Source: Riptortus pedestris (lineage: Eukaryota > Arthropoda > Insecta > Hemiptera > Alydidae). Taken from it: 64,000 nt of DNA. Positions 36,324 to 48,195 of the stretch are shown here, in pieces. Numbering within the stretch: position 1 is the stretch's first letter; the number at the start of each line of letters is the position of its first letter. The stretch is taken from assembly GCA_019009955.1 (NCBI GenBank), contig CM032228.1, forward strand, positions 206,039,001-206,103,000, written 5' to 3'. A program made the translations under genes and the position numbers. Under the pieces are notes generated by a model. That model ran no database searches and was not told where the DNA came from. It saw only the letters and a list, made by a program, of their open reading frames with translations.

Positions 36324-36537
36324 TATTTCCAATATTGTTTTCTACATATAGATTGCATTACTAGATGAGATATATGCAAATGCATTGTGTAGTTGCGTCA
36401 TCGTTTTATTGACCACCCCCACTCCTACTCATCGGATTTATATTTGGAAATACAGAAAATATGGTCAGATGAGATCTGCAGTGTGTCATAACAGAACATG
36501 GGAAATCTACTTAGTTTGCAAAGCCCAGCGGAGCTTA

Positions 36538-37820
36538 CTTTTGTATATTAGCAATAGCTGCGAGAATCAGCTATTTAAATATGCAATTTAAATTATTGAA
36601 AATAAATACAAATCAGTTGTGTCAAAGCTGTCGAGTCGACATTAATATGAGCCGTTCAAAATTAAAAAGTGATAACCCTACTTTTTTTTATGAGTCCATA
36701 ATCAATTGTTAGTTTACATTTTTATTTTTCAGAAAGTGCATTGGTAATTCTGAAGTTAAGTATTTATTTAAAGAAATAAAGAAAAGCGTTTTCTCTAAAA
36801 GAATGTGTTTTTTAGGAAAAAAAAAAACTGCTTTTTATATGACATAAATTCCATTCTCCATGATTTTCAAAAATATTCCTTAATTTATTTACGTGAAAGT
36901 AGAGTTTTGCTAATGAAAAAAATAATTTTTTATATAATTATTTCATTATTTAACAAAAAGGCCAATCGAATTATCTCTATTTTATAGGCAGACTAATTTC
37001 CATTCTACATTCTTAGTTATTTAACTTTCAAGTGAATATGACAGAGCATGGTAAAATTAATATTCTTTTGAAAAATATTACCGTAATTAATATACAAAGT
37101 GAAATATCAGAAACTACTTCCCAGTATAAAAATATATATGCTAGATAACCCAGCAGTTTAAATAAACATTGACTGCTCAAAAAGGAAATAAAGATATTTT
37201 GACAAACCAACTAAGAATAATTATGAGAAATATTAGGTGAAAGAGCGATGGCACACAAGGACCGTAACATGACAGCAAGTAACGAATCAGAGCTGCAAAT
37301 GCAATTGGCTTTCACAAAGGGATCTAATTATTGGTGAAATCCCTTTGATCAGTTCCAAGCAGTGCCTTAACGTCATCAACATTTCAAAGTGACTCAAACA
37401 TACACAAATTGGCTACCTGATTGCTTTCCTTTCTAAACTATACCAACTCAATCGTGTAATATTCAAACATATATATGCGAACACAAACTTATCTAATCAC
37501 TAGTAATGGATGCTGTAGGGGGCCTTAATTACAACATAATGCTAAACAAGTATTTCCTTTGACTATGTATATTACAGGCTATGGTTAATGCAGGTTGAGG
37601 GCATTCAGTATAATGATAAACATGTATTTGCTTCAACAATGCTAAATGAAAAACGTTATCCTCGTGAAGCTTCTGCAGTTACAGGTTGCTTATTATTTAT
37701 AATTCATATAGTTCGTGACCACCCATTGACAATGTTCGGCGACCGCTGACAAATATATGAAAGTTAATATTTTATCATACGAAGAAAACAAATATTTTAG
37801 TCACTTATGTAAGTTATTTG
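36538..37820. other. Gene-free AT-rich stretch
   Basis: No gene. One notable short hairpin at 37315-37347: CAAAGGGAT pairs perfectly with ATCCCTTTG across a 15-base loop. No context suggests what it does. Confidence 0.4.
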
Positions 37821-37821
37821 T

Positions 37822-37872
37822 TCATACACACACACACACACACACACGCGCGCGCACACACACACACACGCA

Positions 37873-37903
<31 letters not shown>
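37822..37903. repeat. (CA)n/(CG)n compound microsatellite
   Basis: CACACA runs broken by CGCGCGCG and by a CACG tetranucleotide block (about 37868-37891). Alternating purine-pyrimidine throughout, so a potential Z-DNA-forming stretch. Confidence 0.9.
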
Positions 37904-37904
<1 letters not shown>

Positions 37905-38777
37905 TTTATATATTGGAGGGGGGGGATGTGCTGTTAATGTTTTAGTTGGCCTGTTTTGGTGCTAATGTCAATATTTCAAAGAACTAAAAATAAATGATGA
38001 TAAGAAAGCAGCCTAGTCATATAAATTAACTTATTCATTAATAAATGTTTTTATTTAATCACAGTTCATGTTTTTTTTTTTTCCACTTAAGGAGTTTCAT
38101 AAGTAACCTGTGTATTCATTATTACAATCAATTTCGTAAAGGTTAATAGTTACTAATACATCGCTTTTCAAAAATTAAAAAATATACGTAATGATTCACC
38201 AATGCCTCAAATACACTAATTTGATATCACTTGTAGACAAAGGGTAAGAGTTAAAAGAAACACTATTTCTCCCCATTCACTTATAATACATCCTATACAA
38301 AGTTGGTATTCTTGTAGGTAGAAGCATATTCTATTACTGATAGAGGAAAAATGGGCATACTTCCACAGTAAGAAATTAATAATTAAACAACAAATTAGTA
38401 ATAAATGGTTACTGAGGAAATGTGGCTATTTTTCCTCTACCTGCAATCCAATATATATTCTAAATTATGACCTTTTGCCTATAAGTTATATTGTTTTTTT
38501 TAAGATTTGCAGCTTCTTAAGGCGTCAAAATCTTAATCAAAATTAATTTACTATACAACTAAAGGAAAACTCATATCTTCAAAAAGCTAAGTAGTACTGA
38601 ATTCAATTCAAACCAAAACCATAGATTTATTTACAACGCATTTTAATAAATTTTAGGGGGGAAATAGAAATATATGTGTGGGTGGAAGCTTAATTATATA
38701 TAATGCCGTAGACGATTGGCTGTGGAGAGGGGCATATTGGAAGGGAAAAATCATGAAGCACCCAAAGAGAGAAAGGT

Positions 38778-38821
<44 letters not shown>

Positions 38822-39649
38822 GGAGAGAGGCAGAATTATACCCTTAACAATAAAAAGTAAGCTTTCAAAAGCTACTTTCTTTCGGTGAGGTATAAAAGCA
38901 TTCATTTCATACAGAAATGATAAGCAATGGAATGGAGAAGGATATTAACGTTGAATAGACTTACTAAATGGAATGGTCGTTCATAACAATAAAGAAACTT
39001 CAGAGTTAATCAACTGGATTCTGGACTGATGAAGTTTTCTAATAAATCATAAAGCATGAAAGAGTTCTTCAAAATGCCATTCAAAGAAGAATAGACAACA
39101 CTTAAATTGCATTGTAAACTTAATTAGGAATTAATTATCAAGATAACTTCTGAGGAAAAAAAGCAAAGCTGTCAATATCCATTGACTTAATTTTATTTAT
39201 GGCACTTCAAAATTGCATTGACATAAAAAAAATATGTAAACAGATAAAGTAGAGATTCACGTCATATTTAATCTGTCGTTAATATACATATTAAGAAAGT
39301 ACTACATTTTTCAAAAAAGGTGCAGGAATAGTCCCAATAATGAGAAATTACTCAATTGTATCATTAAACTGTCTAACAAATTAAAATTAGTTACGTAGGA
39401 ATTGAATGAATGAATGAAGTTATTTTTTTAGTCCTCCCTTTCGCTCAAGTTTACAGACTTTTTTAGAAACATTCTCTTAAATGAAATGAATATTGACGCG
39501 ATTCTCAAAAAAAATGTCCCCTAACATCTAGTTGACGAAAACAAGATCAATTGAAATTTTTATACAAACACTCACAGACACACACACACGCTCATGCACC
39601 CGCCCAAACACACTCCATTGCGTCGGTTAAAGCTCTAGTTGCTGCAATT
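37904..39649. other. Gene-free stretch with one GA microsatellite
   Basis: AT-rich, featureless apart from a (GA)n tract at about 38778-38828 ending GGGAGGGGGAGAGAGG. The 71-residue minus-strand open segment 38690-38905 is a translation of that repeat. Confidence 0.45.
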
Positions 39650-39771
39650 AGCAGATTTCCCTTAAGGGAAATCAGCTATTGAGGTCGTACTCATGACGCG
39701 ATTTTCGAAAATTTTCTTCAAATGTCCATCGACCCTACCCAGAAGATGAAGAAATTGAGGTCCGTTGAAAA

Positions 39772-39829
<58 letters not shown>

Positions 39830-40256
39830 CTATTAACGCTCTAGCGGTCGCAATTTTTGTTTGTTAACAAACTCGATATTTAATTTTTTTATGCAAAAAG
39901 ACAGATCAAGTTCGTTAATGGCTGAAATCGGACCAGTGGGAGGGGGAGTTTAGACGGGGGATTTTCGAAAATTCGAAATATCTCCGTTACCATACGCCGG
40001 ATCAAAACATTGTATAGAACCAATCTTATTGTAAATTAAATTTATTTTATTGTTATATACATTTCTTCTCTATCTTGAATATTAACCGAGATATTTGCAT
40101 TTTTATTAAATTTGGGCCGTAACGGAAGACCGAGTTTCCCGCCAAAAGCTAGTTCGGCCCTTTGCCGTAACTGTTCGGCTCTCGTATGGAGATTTCTCTA
40201 TTGTATAACTTCACGTGGGAAATCTGCTTAGTTTACGCAGCCCCTGCGTGACGGAC
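39650..40256 (+). mobile_element. HINE-like element, short form, complete
   Basis: Best-preserved short copy, 607 bases. The 5' palindrome lies at 39650-39677 (one mismatch), TA tract at 39777-39826, the cassette at about 40098-40200 (CCGCCAAAAGCTAGTTCGGC), subterminal GGGAAATCTGCT, hairpin ACGCAGCCCCTGCGT and terminal GACGGAC. Good candidate for the family consensus. Confidence 0.85.
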
Positions 40257-40264
40257 GTTTGTAA

Positions 40265-40380
40265 GTTCATCGTTACGAAACTCGACATTTCATTTAAGAC
40301 AATTATCAATTTTGTCAATGAGCAAAACAAGATCCGTAGGGTTGGAGGTTTAGAGGGGTGCTAAATTAAATGTCCTGGTC
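40265..40380 (+). mobile_element. HINE-like interior fragment directly after a full copy
   Basis: Just 8 bases beyond the previous copy's 3' end, interior phrases recur (TCATCGTTACGAAACTCGAC, ACAAGATCCGTAGGG, TTGGAGGTTTAGAGGGG). This could be an older copy into whose interior the 39650-40256 element inserted, or the remains of a tandem arrangement. Confidence 0.45.
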
Positions 40381-41017
40381 TGCCTTTAATGTTTTTTTAA
40401 AGACATTAAGCCCTAAAATTGTTGTATACATTTTACCTAACTGGAATGATTAATTAATTTGAATTTTAGCAATTTAGGATCACTGCCCCACCACCACCTA
40501 CAAAAGTTATTTTCACTTTAAGCATTCACAAAACATTAAATTAATATAATCTCACGTTCTACTTACGTTTAAGATCTCACATCAAGTACAAAACTAAAGA
40601 TCACATTCGAGTGATCACAGATGACGGCGTGTCATTCCTGTGACTGAGAAATCATACTTACCTTCTCCCTGTGTGGCAGCCTTATTATTATTTTGAAAGG
40701 CATAGCTACAATATAAGAAACAATCAAAAACGTACAGTTGTCCCATTAGCAATGCTTGTTGGTCACCGAATGTAAGTATTAATTTCATCGAGGCTGTGGT
40801 GGAGAAATTCATTTCAATTGAAGTGCATCAAATTTGGGGGGGGGGGAATTGTTTAATAGGATAGTACTTTCATCCCATTTAAATGGACTATCTTCAGTCC
40901 AAAGATAGTAGAACTCCGTGTTTAGGTGTTCTATGTGTTAGGTGAATGCTTCCAAGCATCACAATACAGCTTAATTGCTGATTGAGAAGAAATCTGCTAA
41001 ATATTGTGTGTGTGTGT

Positions 41018-41058
<41 letters not shown>

Positions 41059-42014
41059 TGATTATAGGGCATGATGGAAAATCATTCTTATGATCTAAGT
41101 AGCAGAGGGATAAGGTAAATGAATAGGAAAAAAAGGCAGAGTTTCAGTGGAATACTTATTTGAAATGGTGATGAAGAGAGAGAGCTGGCTGAAGTAATCA
41201 AGAACTGAATGGACCAACCGAGCCCTCTGATGGGTCCTTTATATCCCCTGAGAGAAGGGGTGGAATAAATAATGTTTGTCAAATTCAAAGTGAAAACAAC
41301 CCTCCTGAAAGAAATAGTGGACTTAGGACTTACAAATAAAAATGACAAAAAGACATCTCATATTGTTATGAATTTGGGCCGAGAGAATATAATAAAATTA
41401 TAAAACGAATTAAGTAAAACAATTATTTGTTTTACCAACAAAGAGAAATATCAGTTATACTAACCTAAAAACAGTAATTTCATATATGAAGATGACTGAC
41501 ATAGGCAAATACAGCTACAATAACAGGCAACTACATACAATAAGGCAGTTGTTCAAGCTAATTCATATATCACTTTAACTTTTTGAGAGAGACATCGTAG
41601 TTTTTCGAACATTGGGAAATATTTTTACAATTTGTTGTTTTTTATTAAGCCCAATGTCAGTTAAAATGGCTAATTGGAATTAACTACAGGGTTTTACAAT
41701 TTAAATGGCAAAGTTTTACCAACTGAGTAAAATAATAAGTGCACTACATTGTATGATAGTTATACCTCTTAAGGGACAAAGTAGCTTCACTAACTGAGAG
41801 ACATCTTCCACCTAAAAATTCAAAGCAAGGCAGCTATTGGAAAGAGAACGCAATAATAACTAATAATAAAATTTTAAAAAATTCCTAAATTCTTTTCAAA
41901 ATTAAAATGTGACGAACAGGCTTCAATTTCAAAGAGAAAAGTTATGTTTCAATTTTGTTATTAATATTTAATTATATTGTTATAATTATTTAATAACAAT
42001 AATAATTTAAGTTG
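40381..42014. other. Gene-free stretch
   Basis: No gene. A possible HINE-like 5' terminus on the minus strand at about 40975-41000 (GATTGAGAAGAAATCTGCTA) is followed by TG and TA microsatellites (41007-41018, 41023-41053). A G run (GGGGGGGGG) lies near 40840. Confidence 0.4.
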
Positions 42015-42112
42015 TCATCCTCTCCAGGGTAGGACTAAGGATTATATTTAATGAGTTCGTCACTAAACAAATTCCTACTCCCAAGGCGGGAATCGTACTC
42101 AACACTTTATTC
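42015..42112 (-). mobile_element. tRNA-derived SINE fragment
   Basis: Minus-strand piece sharing CAGGGTAGGACTAAGGATTA, TTTAATGAGTTCGTCACTAA and AAGGCGGGAATCGTACTC with the 9285-9500 copy. The B-box region is present, A-box head and 3' end missing. Confidence 0.6.
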
Positions 42113-42184
42113 ATGGCGAAATTGCGACATATTTACGTTATTATAGTTGTCATTTGCGGCGTATCTCCAGCATGCTATTGTTTT

Positions 42185-42830
42185 TTAAAAAAACAACGTA
42201 TTTCCGTTATTATTAGTCGGATCAAAAAATTGTGTGGAACCTATCTTATTGTAAATTTGATTATCTATAAATGTTGATATATACATTTTCTCTTTATCTT
42301 ATTTAATAACCGAAAAATTGGAATTTTTTTAGTTTTCAGCCTTCATAAGACCACCACTCCTACTCATATCAGAATAGGAATATTCTGTTATATCATGAAC
42401 CTCTTTATTCAAAACATAAATATCAAATTCATTAAACTTTTACTGTGCAAGGCACATGTAAATACGTGGCGAGATTACGTCATCAATTAAGAATTTTTGG
42501 TCTTTACTCTAAAATGTTTATTTAATCTATAATACAGTCAATATGTGACCTTTTATTTCAATCCCCTAATGTTTATATTCCTCAATGGTTAAAATTGGGC
42601 CAGGAATGGAGGGGGTTTAGAGGGGGTAGGTCGGAATTTCAAATTAATCCTTTAATATGCCCATGCAATTTTCACTTAAGCTGTACCAATAAACATCTCA
42701 TGTCGTTTAATTTGCACTCCTGTAGAACATAGGCTTTTTATTACGGGATAATTAGATACTGGAACGTAGAATAACGTCATTGAAATGGGAATGGGTGAAA
42801 CACCTGCTTAGTTTTTGCTATTCGTTTTCA
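42185..42830 (+). mobile_element. Diverged HINE-like copy
   Basis: Interior phrases ACGTATTTCCGTTATTATTA, GTCGGATCAAAAAATTGTGT, ACCTATCTTATTGTAAATTT and CACCACTCCTACTCATATCA in the family order. A second module follows (GGTTTAGAGGGGGTAGGTCG), then a degraded 3' end (AACACCTGCTTAGTTTTTGC). Two interior modules in tandem explain its length. No clear 5' palindrome. Confidence 0.5.
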
Positions 42831-43754
42831 CCCAACTAGTATGATATTCACATTATCCAACTTCATTCCTACATATGATTTGACCAGGTTAAATTTCATT
42901 TCAAGTTGACATAAACTCTTCCTTGGACATAAAAGAACTTGGAGAAACTGATTGTGAATACCCAGATGAAATCATAAATGCAGGAATGACACACAGCTGA
43001 AGTCATATTCATGGAACGGAAATCGGTTCATATTTCCCCGCTTCGGAGGAATTTCAAGTAAAATAAAATCCCAATGACTATACTCATAGATAATCAGCAT
43101 GTAACTTAACAATTTAAAAATATTTAAATATTGAGATGTAAATAAAGTCCAACTCCTATAAGTTTAAATTTACGTTATTCAATTTTAACTTTTTTCATTA
43201 TTTATCAATATTAGAAAGAGGACATACCTCCTTTCCTCGTTTCTCTTAGAACTTTTAAGTAAAACACAGTTTCTAATATAACTTTTCTCACTTTGCAGAA
43301 AAAAGGAAAAAAAAAAACGTTTTAACCTTTCATCCTAAAATATGGCGGGCCTTATATTGGCAATAAATTGAAGTTTCCTTACAAGAAATTTCCACCTCAG
43401 AACTGAGACAGAAAATGTTGAAGTAAACAAAATTACTTTCACAAGATTTATTAAATATTCACCCAGTCCAGTAAATTATCAATCGCTCATTTTTTTTCAT
43501 ATGAGCCTTCATAAAAAATTCCAGAGCTTTTTGATTAAATTCTAGGTTTATTTAATTATTTACCTTGATTACATTCAGAGTCAATAATTTGTGTAACTAA
43601 ATACATTTTTGATTATAAATTCAATCATCGCAATAACTCAATAATAAATCAGAATTCGAGTGAATTACAATACTCATTCATTTGAAAAAGAGGGTTTTTC
43701 GGAAGTGTTTGAGTTTTTGGATTGATTTATTTTTGCAGTTTGCAATGAAAAAAA
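42831..43754. other. Gene-free AT-rich stretch
   Basis: Nothing recognised. Confidence 0.4.
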
Positions 43755-44514
43755 GTCCGTCACGCTGCGCAATTTAAGCAGATTTCCCGCATGAAGTGTA
43801 ACAAAAGTATAAATCTATATATCGGTAACACAACACCACCGTGAATATTAAGTAAATCAATATAAACGATAATAAGAAACCTCCCGACGGAAAGCATCTG
43901 AAACGTAAACAAACAATTCTGCCATATTCTTACTGGAAAGAAAAACAATTACTGTAATATATATGAATATAACTTATTAATTTGATTGAAAACTATTTAA
44001 TATATCCAGTACTGTAATTTATAATGAATGACTCAGAATAATAACTATCTCAAACAAAGGAATTTAAGTAGTCCAAAAACTTAAGTAGGGCGGGGCGGGG
44101 CATGTATCTCGTATAAAAATGTCTCTTGAAAACAATATTCGGCATTTGAGCTTCGCATGATGTGATTTATTACATAACCGAGTATTGTTTATATGACATA
44201 AGTAGAAGTGGGTGTTTGCTGAAGACTGAAACCTGAAAAATGCAAATATCTGGATTAATATTCAAGAGGGGAAATAGATGTATATAACAATAGTTATAGT
44301 ACATTTAATTTTCTATGAGTGGTTCTATATAATTTTTTGATCCGACGTATAGCAACGGAGATATTTCGAATTTTCAAAAATCTCCCCTTTCAACAACCAC
44401 TCCCACTGGTCGGATTTCAGCCATTAACGAACTTGATCTTTCTTATTCCATAAAACGTTTAAATATCGAGTTTGGTAACGATAAAAAAAAATTAAGACCG
44501 CTAGAGCGTTAACA

Positions 44515-44583
<69 letters not shown>

Positions 44584-44613
44584 GAACGGGATTTCCCTTA
44601 AGGGAAATCTGCT
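43755..44613 (-). mobile_element. HINE-like element, long form, with 5' deletion
   Basis: Minus-strand copy: left GTCCGTCACGCTGCGCAATT (hairpin shortened), right GGGAAATCTGCT ending 44613. The TA tract at 44516-44578 is followed by TTTGAACGGG and then immediately by the terminal palindrome, so about 75 bases between the TA tract and the 5' end (the GACCTCAATAG...TCATCTC block) are deleted cleanly. The 62-residue open segment 43760-43948 is repeat-internal. Confidence 0.75.
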
Positions 44614-45004
44614 AAAATATTTATATAAAAAAAAGAATGATTTATCATATTGCAATTCAAGACATTATCATATTACATTATTCAAGACATTGTAGCTCAC
44701 AATGCATGACCACATCAATTAGTCCGTTCCCAAATCGAACAGGCCGGTGATTGTAAATCAAATCCAGTCAGTAATTGTATTATCCACCCTTGAATTAGAA
44801 CCATTCACTAAGTCTGTATTTCTGACATTTCATTTCCAGAATTGTTAATCTACTAAAACACCTAGCTTTCACACAGACTCTCATTTCAGGAAGGAAATAA
44901 AGTATTTTGAATGAGAATTAACAAAAAAAAAAAGTAGTAGAAAGAGAAAGTAAAATCACAAGCCAGTGGGTTGTAGAATTTATGTGTCAAGTTAGAATAA
45001 ATGT

Positions 45005-45212
45005 CGTTGGTTAGTAAGGCGTTGGTCCTAATTTAACTTGATACACCTAGAGTCGTGAGTTCTATTCTCACCAAGGCAATAGGGGTTCATTTAGTAACGA
45101 ACTTATTAAAGTAAATCCTTTGTCCCGCCCTGGCTAGATAAAGGTGGAGACCTGTAGATAACCCGTCTCAATTAGCCTTAGAAGCGCAAAGTGGACGCTA
45201 ATAAATAATTGA
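45005..45212 (+). mobile_element. tRNA-derived SINE, near full length
   Basis: Head CGTTGGTTAGTAAGGCG (A-box-like), AGTCGTGAGTTCTATTCTCA (B-box-like), body TTATTAAAGTAAATCCTTTG and CCGCCCTGGCTAGATAAAGG, end GCGCAAAGTGGACGCTAATA. Agrees with 9285-9500 along its whole length, in the opposite orientation. Confidence 0.7.
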
Positions 45213-45563
45213 GAGACTTTATTTGATCTTCAATTAGTTTATTCTGGTGATAATAGACTAATTTCACAATCCGTATGTAACAAAGGTGTACTCATCCAAT
45301 ATATTTGGTTCATAAAGGGTCTGGTTATTAAACAGGTTGTGCAACAATCATTACATTTCAGGACATTTCAGTACATTCGCGCCACATATTGTTATGAAGT
45401 GCACCTTACATGGCAAAAAACTCTGCTAATATTCAAAGTTGACAACAATATTAATATTTTTAGAATATAAAGGTTCATTCTAAAACGAAAACTTCAGGAA
45501 TAATTCTAATTTCTCCCGAGATGCTGGATAGTAGAGGAACCAATTGATTAGGATCAATAAAAA

Positions 45564-46650
45564 GTCCGTCACGCGGGAGCTGCGTAAGCTAAGCAGATTT
45601 CCCTCGTGAAGTTTAATGATAGATAAATCTAAATACTGGTAACACAACACCACCTTGAATATTAAGTGAATGAATACAAACGGTAATAAGAAATCTTTAA
45701 CCTCCTGGCGGAAAGCGTTTGAAATGTAAACCAACAGGTCTGCCAACTCGGCTCTCACCGGAAAGAAAAATAATTACTGAAATATAACAGAATATAACAT
45801 ATTAATTTGATTGAAAACTATTTACTATATCTAGTACTGTAATTTATAATGAATCAGAATAATTTTTATCTCAATCAATCAAGTTTAAGTAGCCCAAAAA
45901 CTTAAGACGAGGGGGGGGGGGGAGGGTCACCAGAACATATTTGCATATATGCCGTATATTAAATGTCTCTGGAAAACAATATTTGGTATTTATGGTACGA
46001 ATATTGTGGTTTATTACATAACCGAGTAGTTAACATGTTTAATTAACCAGAGTAGAAGTGGGGGTATGCTGAGGCTGAAAACTATAAAATCTAATCTGGA
46101 TTTGGGCTGGCTGGTGGAGGTCCATCTTCAACGAAAGGATCAAAAAGGTCAAACACCTCTACTCTTAATCACATCTCTTAATTAAGAGTGGAGGTGTTTT
46201 ACCTTTTTGATCCTTCCGTTATGAAATCTAAATATCTCGGTTAATATTCAAGATACAAAAAACATGCATTGAACAATATTTATAGATAATTTAATTTTCC
46301 ATAAGATTGGTTCTATACAATTTTTCGATCCGACTTATAGTAACGGAGATAATTCGAATTTTCAAAATTCCCACTCCCCTCTAACCCCCCCCTCCCACTG
46401 GTCCGATTTCAGCCATTAACGAACTTGATCTTCCTTTTTACATAAAACGATTAAATATCGAGTTAGGTAGCGATTAAACAATAATGCGACCTCTAGAGCG
46501 GTAACAAACAAATATATATATATACACAGTTTGAACGGACCTCATTTTCGTCCTCTCATAGGTAGGATCGATGGTCATTTGAAGAAACATTTCGAAAATC
46601 GCGTCATGTTTACGACCTCAATAGCTGATTTCCCTTAAGAGAAATCTGCT
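45564..46650 (-). mobile_element. HINE-like element, long form, with nested fold-back
   Basis: Both ends kept: left GTCCGTCACGCGGGAGCTGC, right AGAGAAATCTGCT ending 46650. Longest copy because a palindromic insertion lies at about 46084-46225. Short TA tract (46511-46524). A G run (GGGGGGGGGG) near 45912 corresponds to the G/C-rich spot of other long copies. The 92-codon open segment 45480-45758 is repeat-internal. Confidence 0.75.
46130..46220. repeat. Fold-back palindrome inside a HINE-like copy
   Basis: Arms 46130-46169 and 46181-46220 are 40 bases each with 3 mismatches, separated by 11 bases. The left arm contains AAGGATCAAAAAGGTCAAAC. The expected family sequence is interrupted from about 46092 (CTAATCTGGATTTGGGCTGG) to the right arm end and then resumes (AAATATCTCGGTTAATATTC), so it is an insertion; a leader of about 40 bases lies left of the hairpin. 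Confidence 0.75.
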
Positions 46651-48073
46651 AAAACGCAGACTACCGAAAAAAAACCCTGGAAACTATAAATGGTTTGAAA
46701 ATTATATAAACCTAAAACATTGACTGTCCCGATATCGGAACCGTGGAGTTCATAGACATCCTCGTAAACAAAAATTACAAATTTCCCCACAAAAAGACAC
46801 TAGAAAAGAGGCCAAAAAACCTTCTGCTTGGTAAGTATATAAAGAAAAATTAGAAGTAAACAATGACATTGTTCTATGGATTCCACAGAATAAAAGCATT
46901 AAAAAACCACCCCTACATTCGATGACCAATGACAGGCATTTGTATTATTTTATGCAAAGTACAACAAGAATGAACTTCTATTCTTACCATATACTGACTT
47001 TAAAGTCATTGACTTAAAACAAAAAAAAAATAGGAAAACTTTTTTTCCATTGTATTTTCACATTTATTTCCTTCCCAGTTATCATAATGCGGATGAAAAA
47101 TAAAAGAATGCCACTTTATCTATACGAAAAGGACATTGCAAGCAAGAGAAGCGCTAAAGTTAGGGAAGCCTGTTGACAAGTTAAGTTGCAGGAGCACTTA
47201 AAGGGCTTTTCCTGCTTTGTTATCTCCTATAGGGATGGAGTTTCATATTTCCTTCTCCCACACCAACTTCCCTCCCTTATAGCCCTTTCATAACTTATAC
47301 CTTCCGGGAGTTGGCACTTAACCTTATTGTGCCTTAAAACTTCTTATCCACAGAAATAGATTTTTTCCCTCTTGATTTCACGCCCACTTTAGCAAGCAGA
47401 CTTTAGCGGTTTAGAGTCGAATTTCCGTGACTATAAAAATCAAACTTCCCAGAAATAGCGGGAAATTCCCAGAACTTCTGTTTCAACAAATGGAACAGGG
47501 ATTTTTGTTGGTGCCACCCACATACGAGTATCAAACTACCAACAGGGATTCCATGTTCTTTTCATCCTCATTAATTCGTTAATTTAATGTCATTATCGAA
47601 CTGAATTTATAAATTCATTTTACCGTCACCTACACATTCGTTTCGATAATAATTAAATACAGCTTTTCCTCTAGTCCAGAATTCAGGGATTTACAAGCTG
47701 CAGTTCCGCTTTTATTGAGTACATTATTATCTAAATGCAATCATGGCCAGAATTAAAATATGGCGGTTGTGTGGGAGCTTGGCTAACAACTCCCGTCCGG
47801 ACAGTTAAATGATGTATGAAAACTAGTAATTTTTATAGTTTACATAAGATAAGTAGGCCTTGAAGCAGAACAGACTCTATAAAGGATAGGTATACAGGTT
47901 AAACTAGGTGTTGTGAGTTTGTTTATTAAAAATAAGATAGACTTGTCAACATTTAGGCATGTAAACAGTCTTTTCCAGTAGACCAGATAACATTTTGAAC
48001 TCAATTGACTAACTGCAATTTTCCAATCAATAAGCATTCTAACAAATGAATATAGCTTTTATATCCCAACGGG
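46651..48073. other. Gene-free stretch with a complex patch
   Basis: No named gene. At 46720-46850 one frame reads VEFIDILVNKNYKFPHKKTL followed by EKRPKNLLLG before a stop, vaguely like an old reverse transcriptase, but too short to claim. A less AT-rich region at about 47160-47530 has C-rich words (CCACACCAACTTCCCTCCCT, GGGAAATTCCCAGAAC). Confidence 0.35.
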
Positions 48074-48195
48074 TGGCTATGGCTAATCATGTCTGTTAAT
48101 GCGTTAGTCTTAATTCACTTTGTAAACCGAAAGTCGTAGGTTCGATTGCCAAAGGAGAAGTTATTTAGTGATTAACTCATTAATTCCGTAGTCCA
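48074..48195 (+). mobile_element. tRNA-derived SINE, 3' truncated
   Basis: GGCTATGGCTAATCATGTCT head, GTAGGTTCGATTGCC as a very good B box, then ATTAACTCATTAATTCCGTA. It stops near the point where the body begins. Confidence 0.6.

Larger units (their letters stand above)
35537..36537 (+). mobile_element. HINE-like element, long form, with nested mariner-like insertion
   Basis: 5' end AGTAGATTTCCTTTAAGGGA, interior in family order, interrupted at 35910-36323 by a Tc1/mariner-like derivative, then resuming with CCAATATTGTTTTC and ending GGGAAATCTACTTAGTTTGC and a weak hairpin AAGCCCAGCGG. The sequence on the two sides of the insertion joins to the expected family phrase GCTTA-TA-TTTCCAATATTG. 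The long-form TA tract is lost. Confidence 0.7.

Noticed and set aside
37822..37903. CRISPR-like or tandem gene array
   Set aside because: Simple CA/CG dinucleotide and CACG tetranucleotide repeat with no spacers.
45480..45758. 92-codon minus-strand open frame
   Set aside because: Overlaps the 3' end of a HINE-like copy and is not preserved in sister copies.
46720..46850. Penelope-like reverse transcriptase relic
   Set aside because: Only about 38 readable residues with weak resemblance; no catalytic motif or flanking structure.
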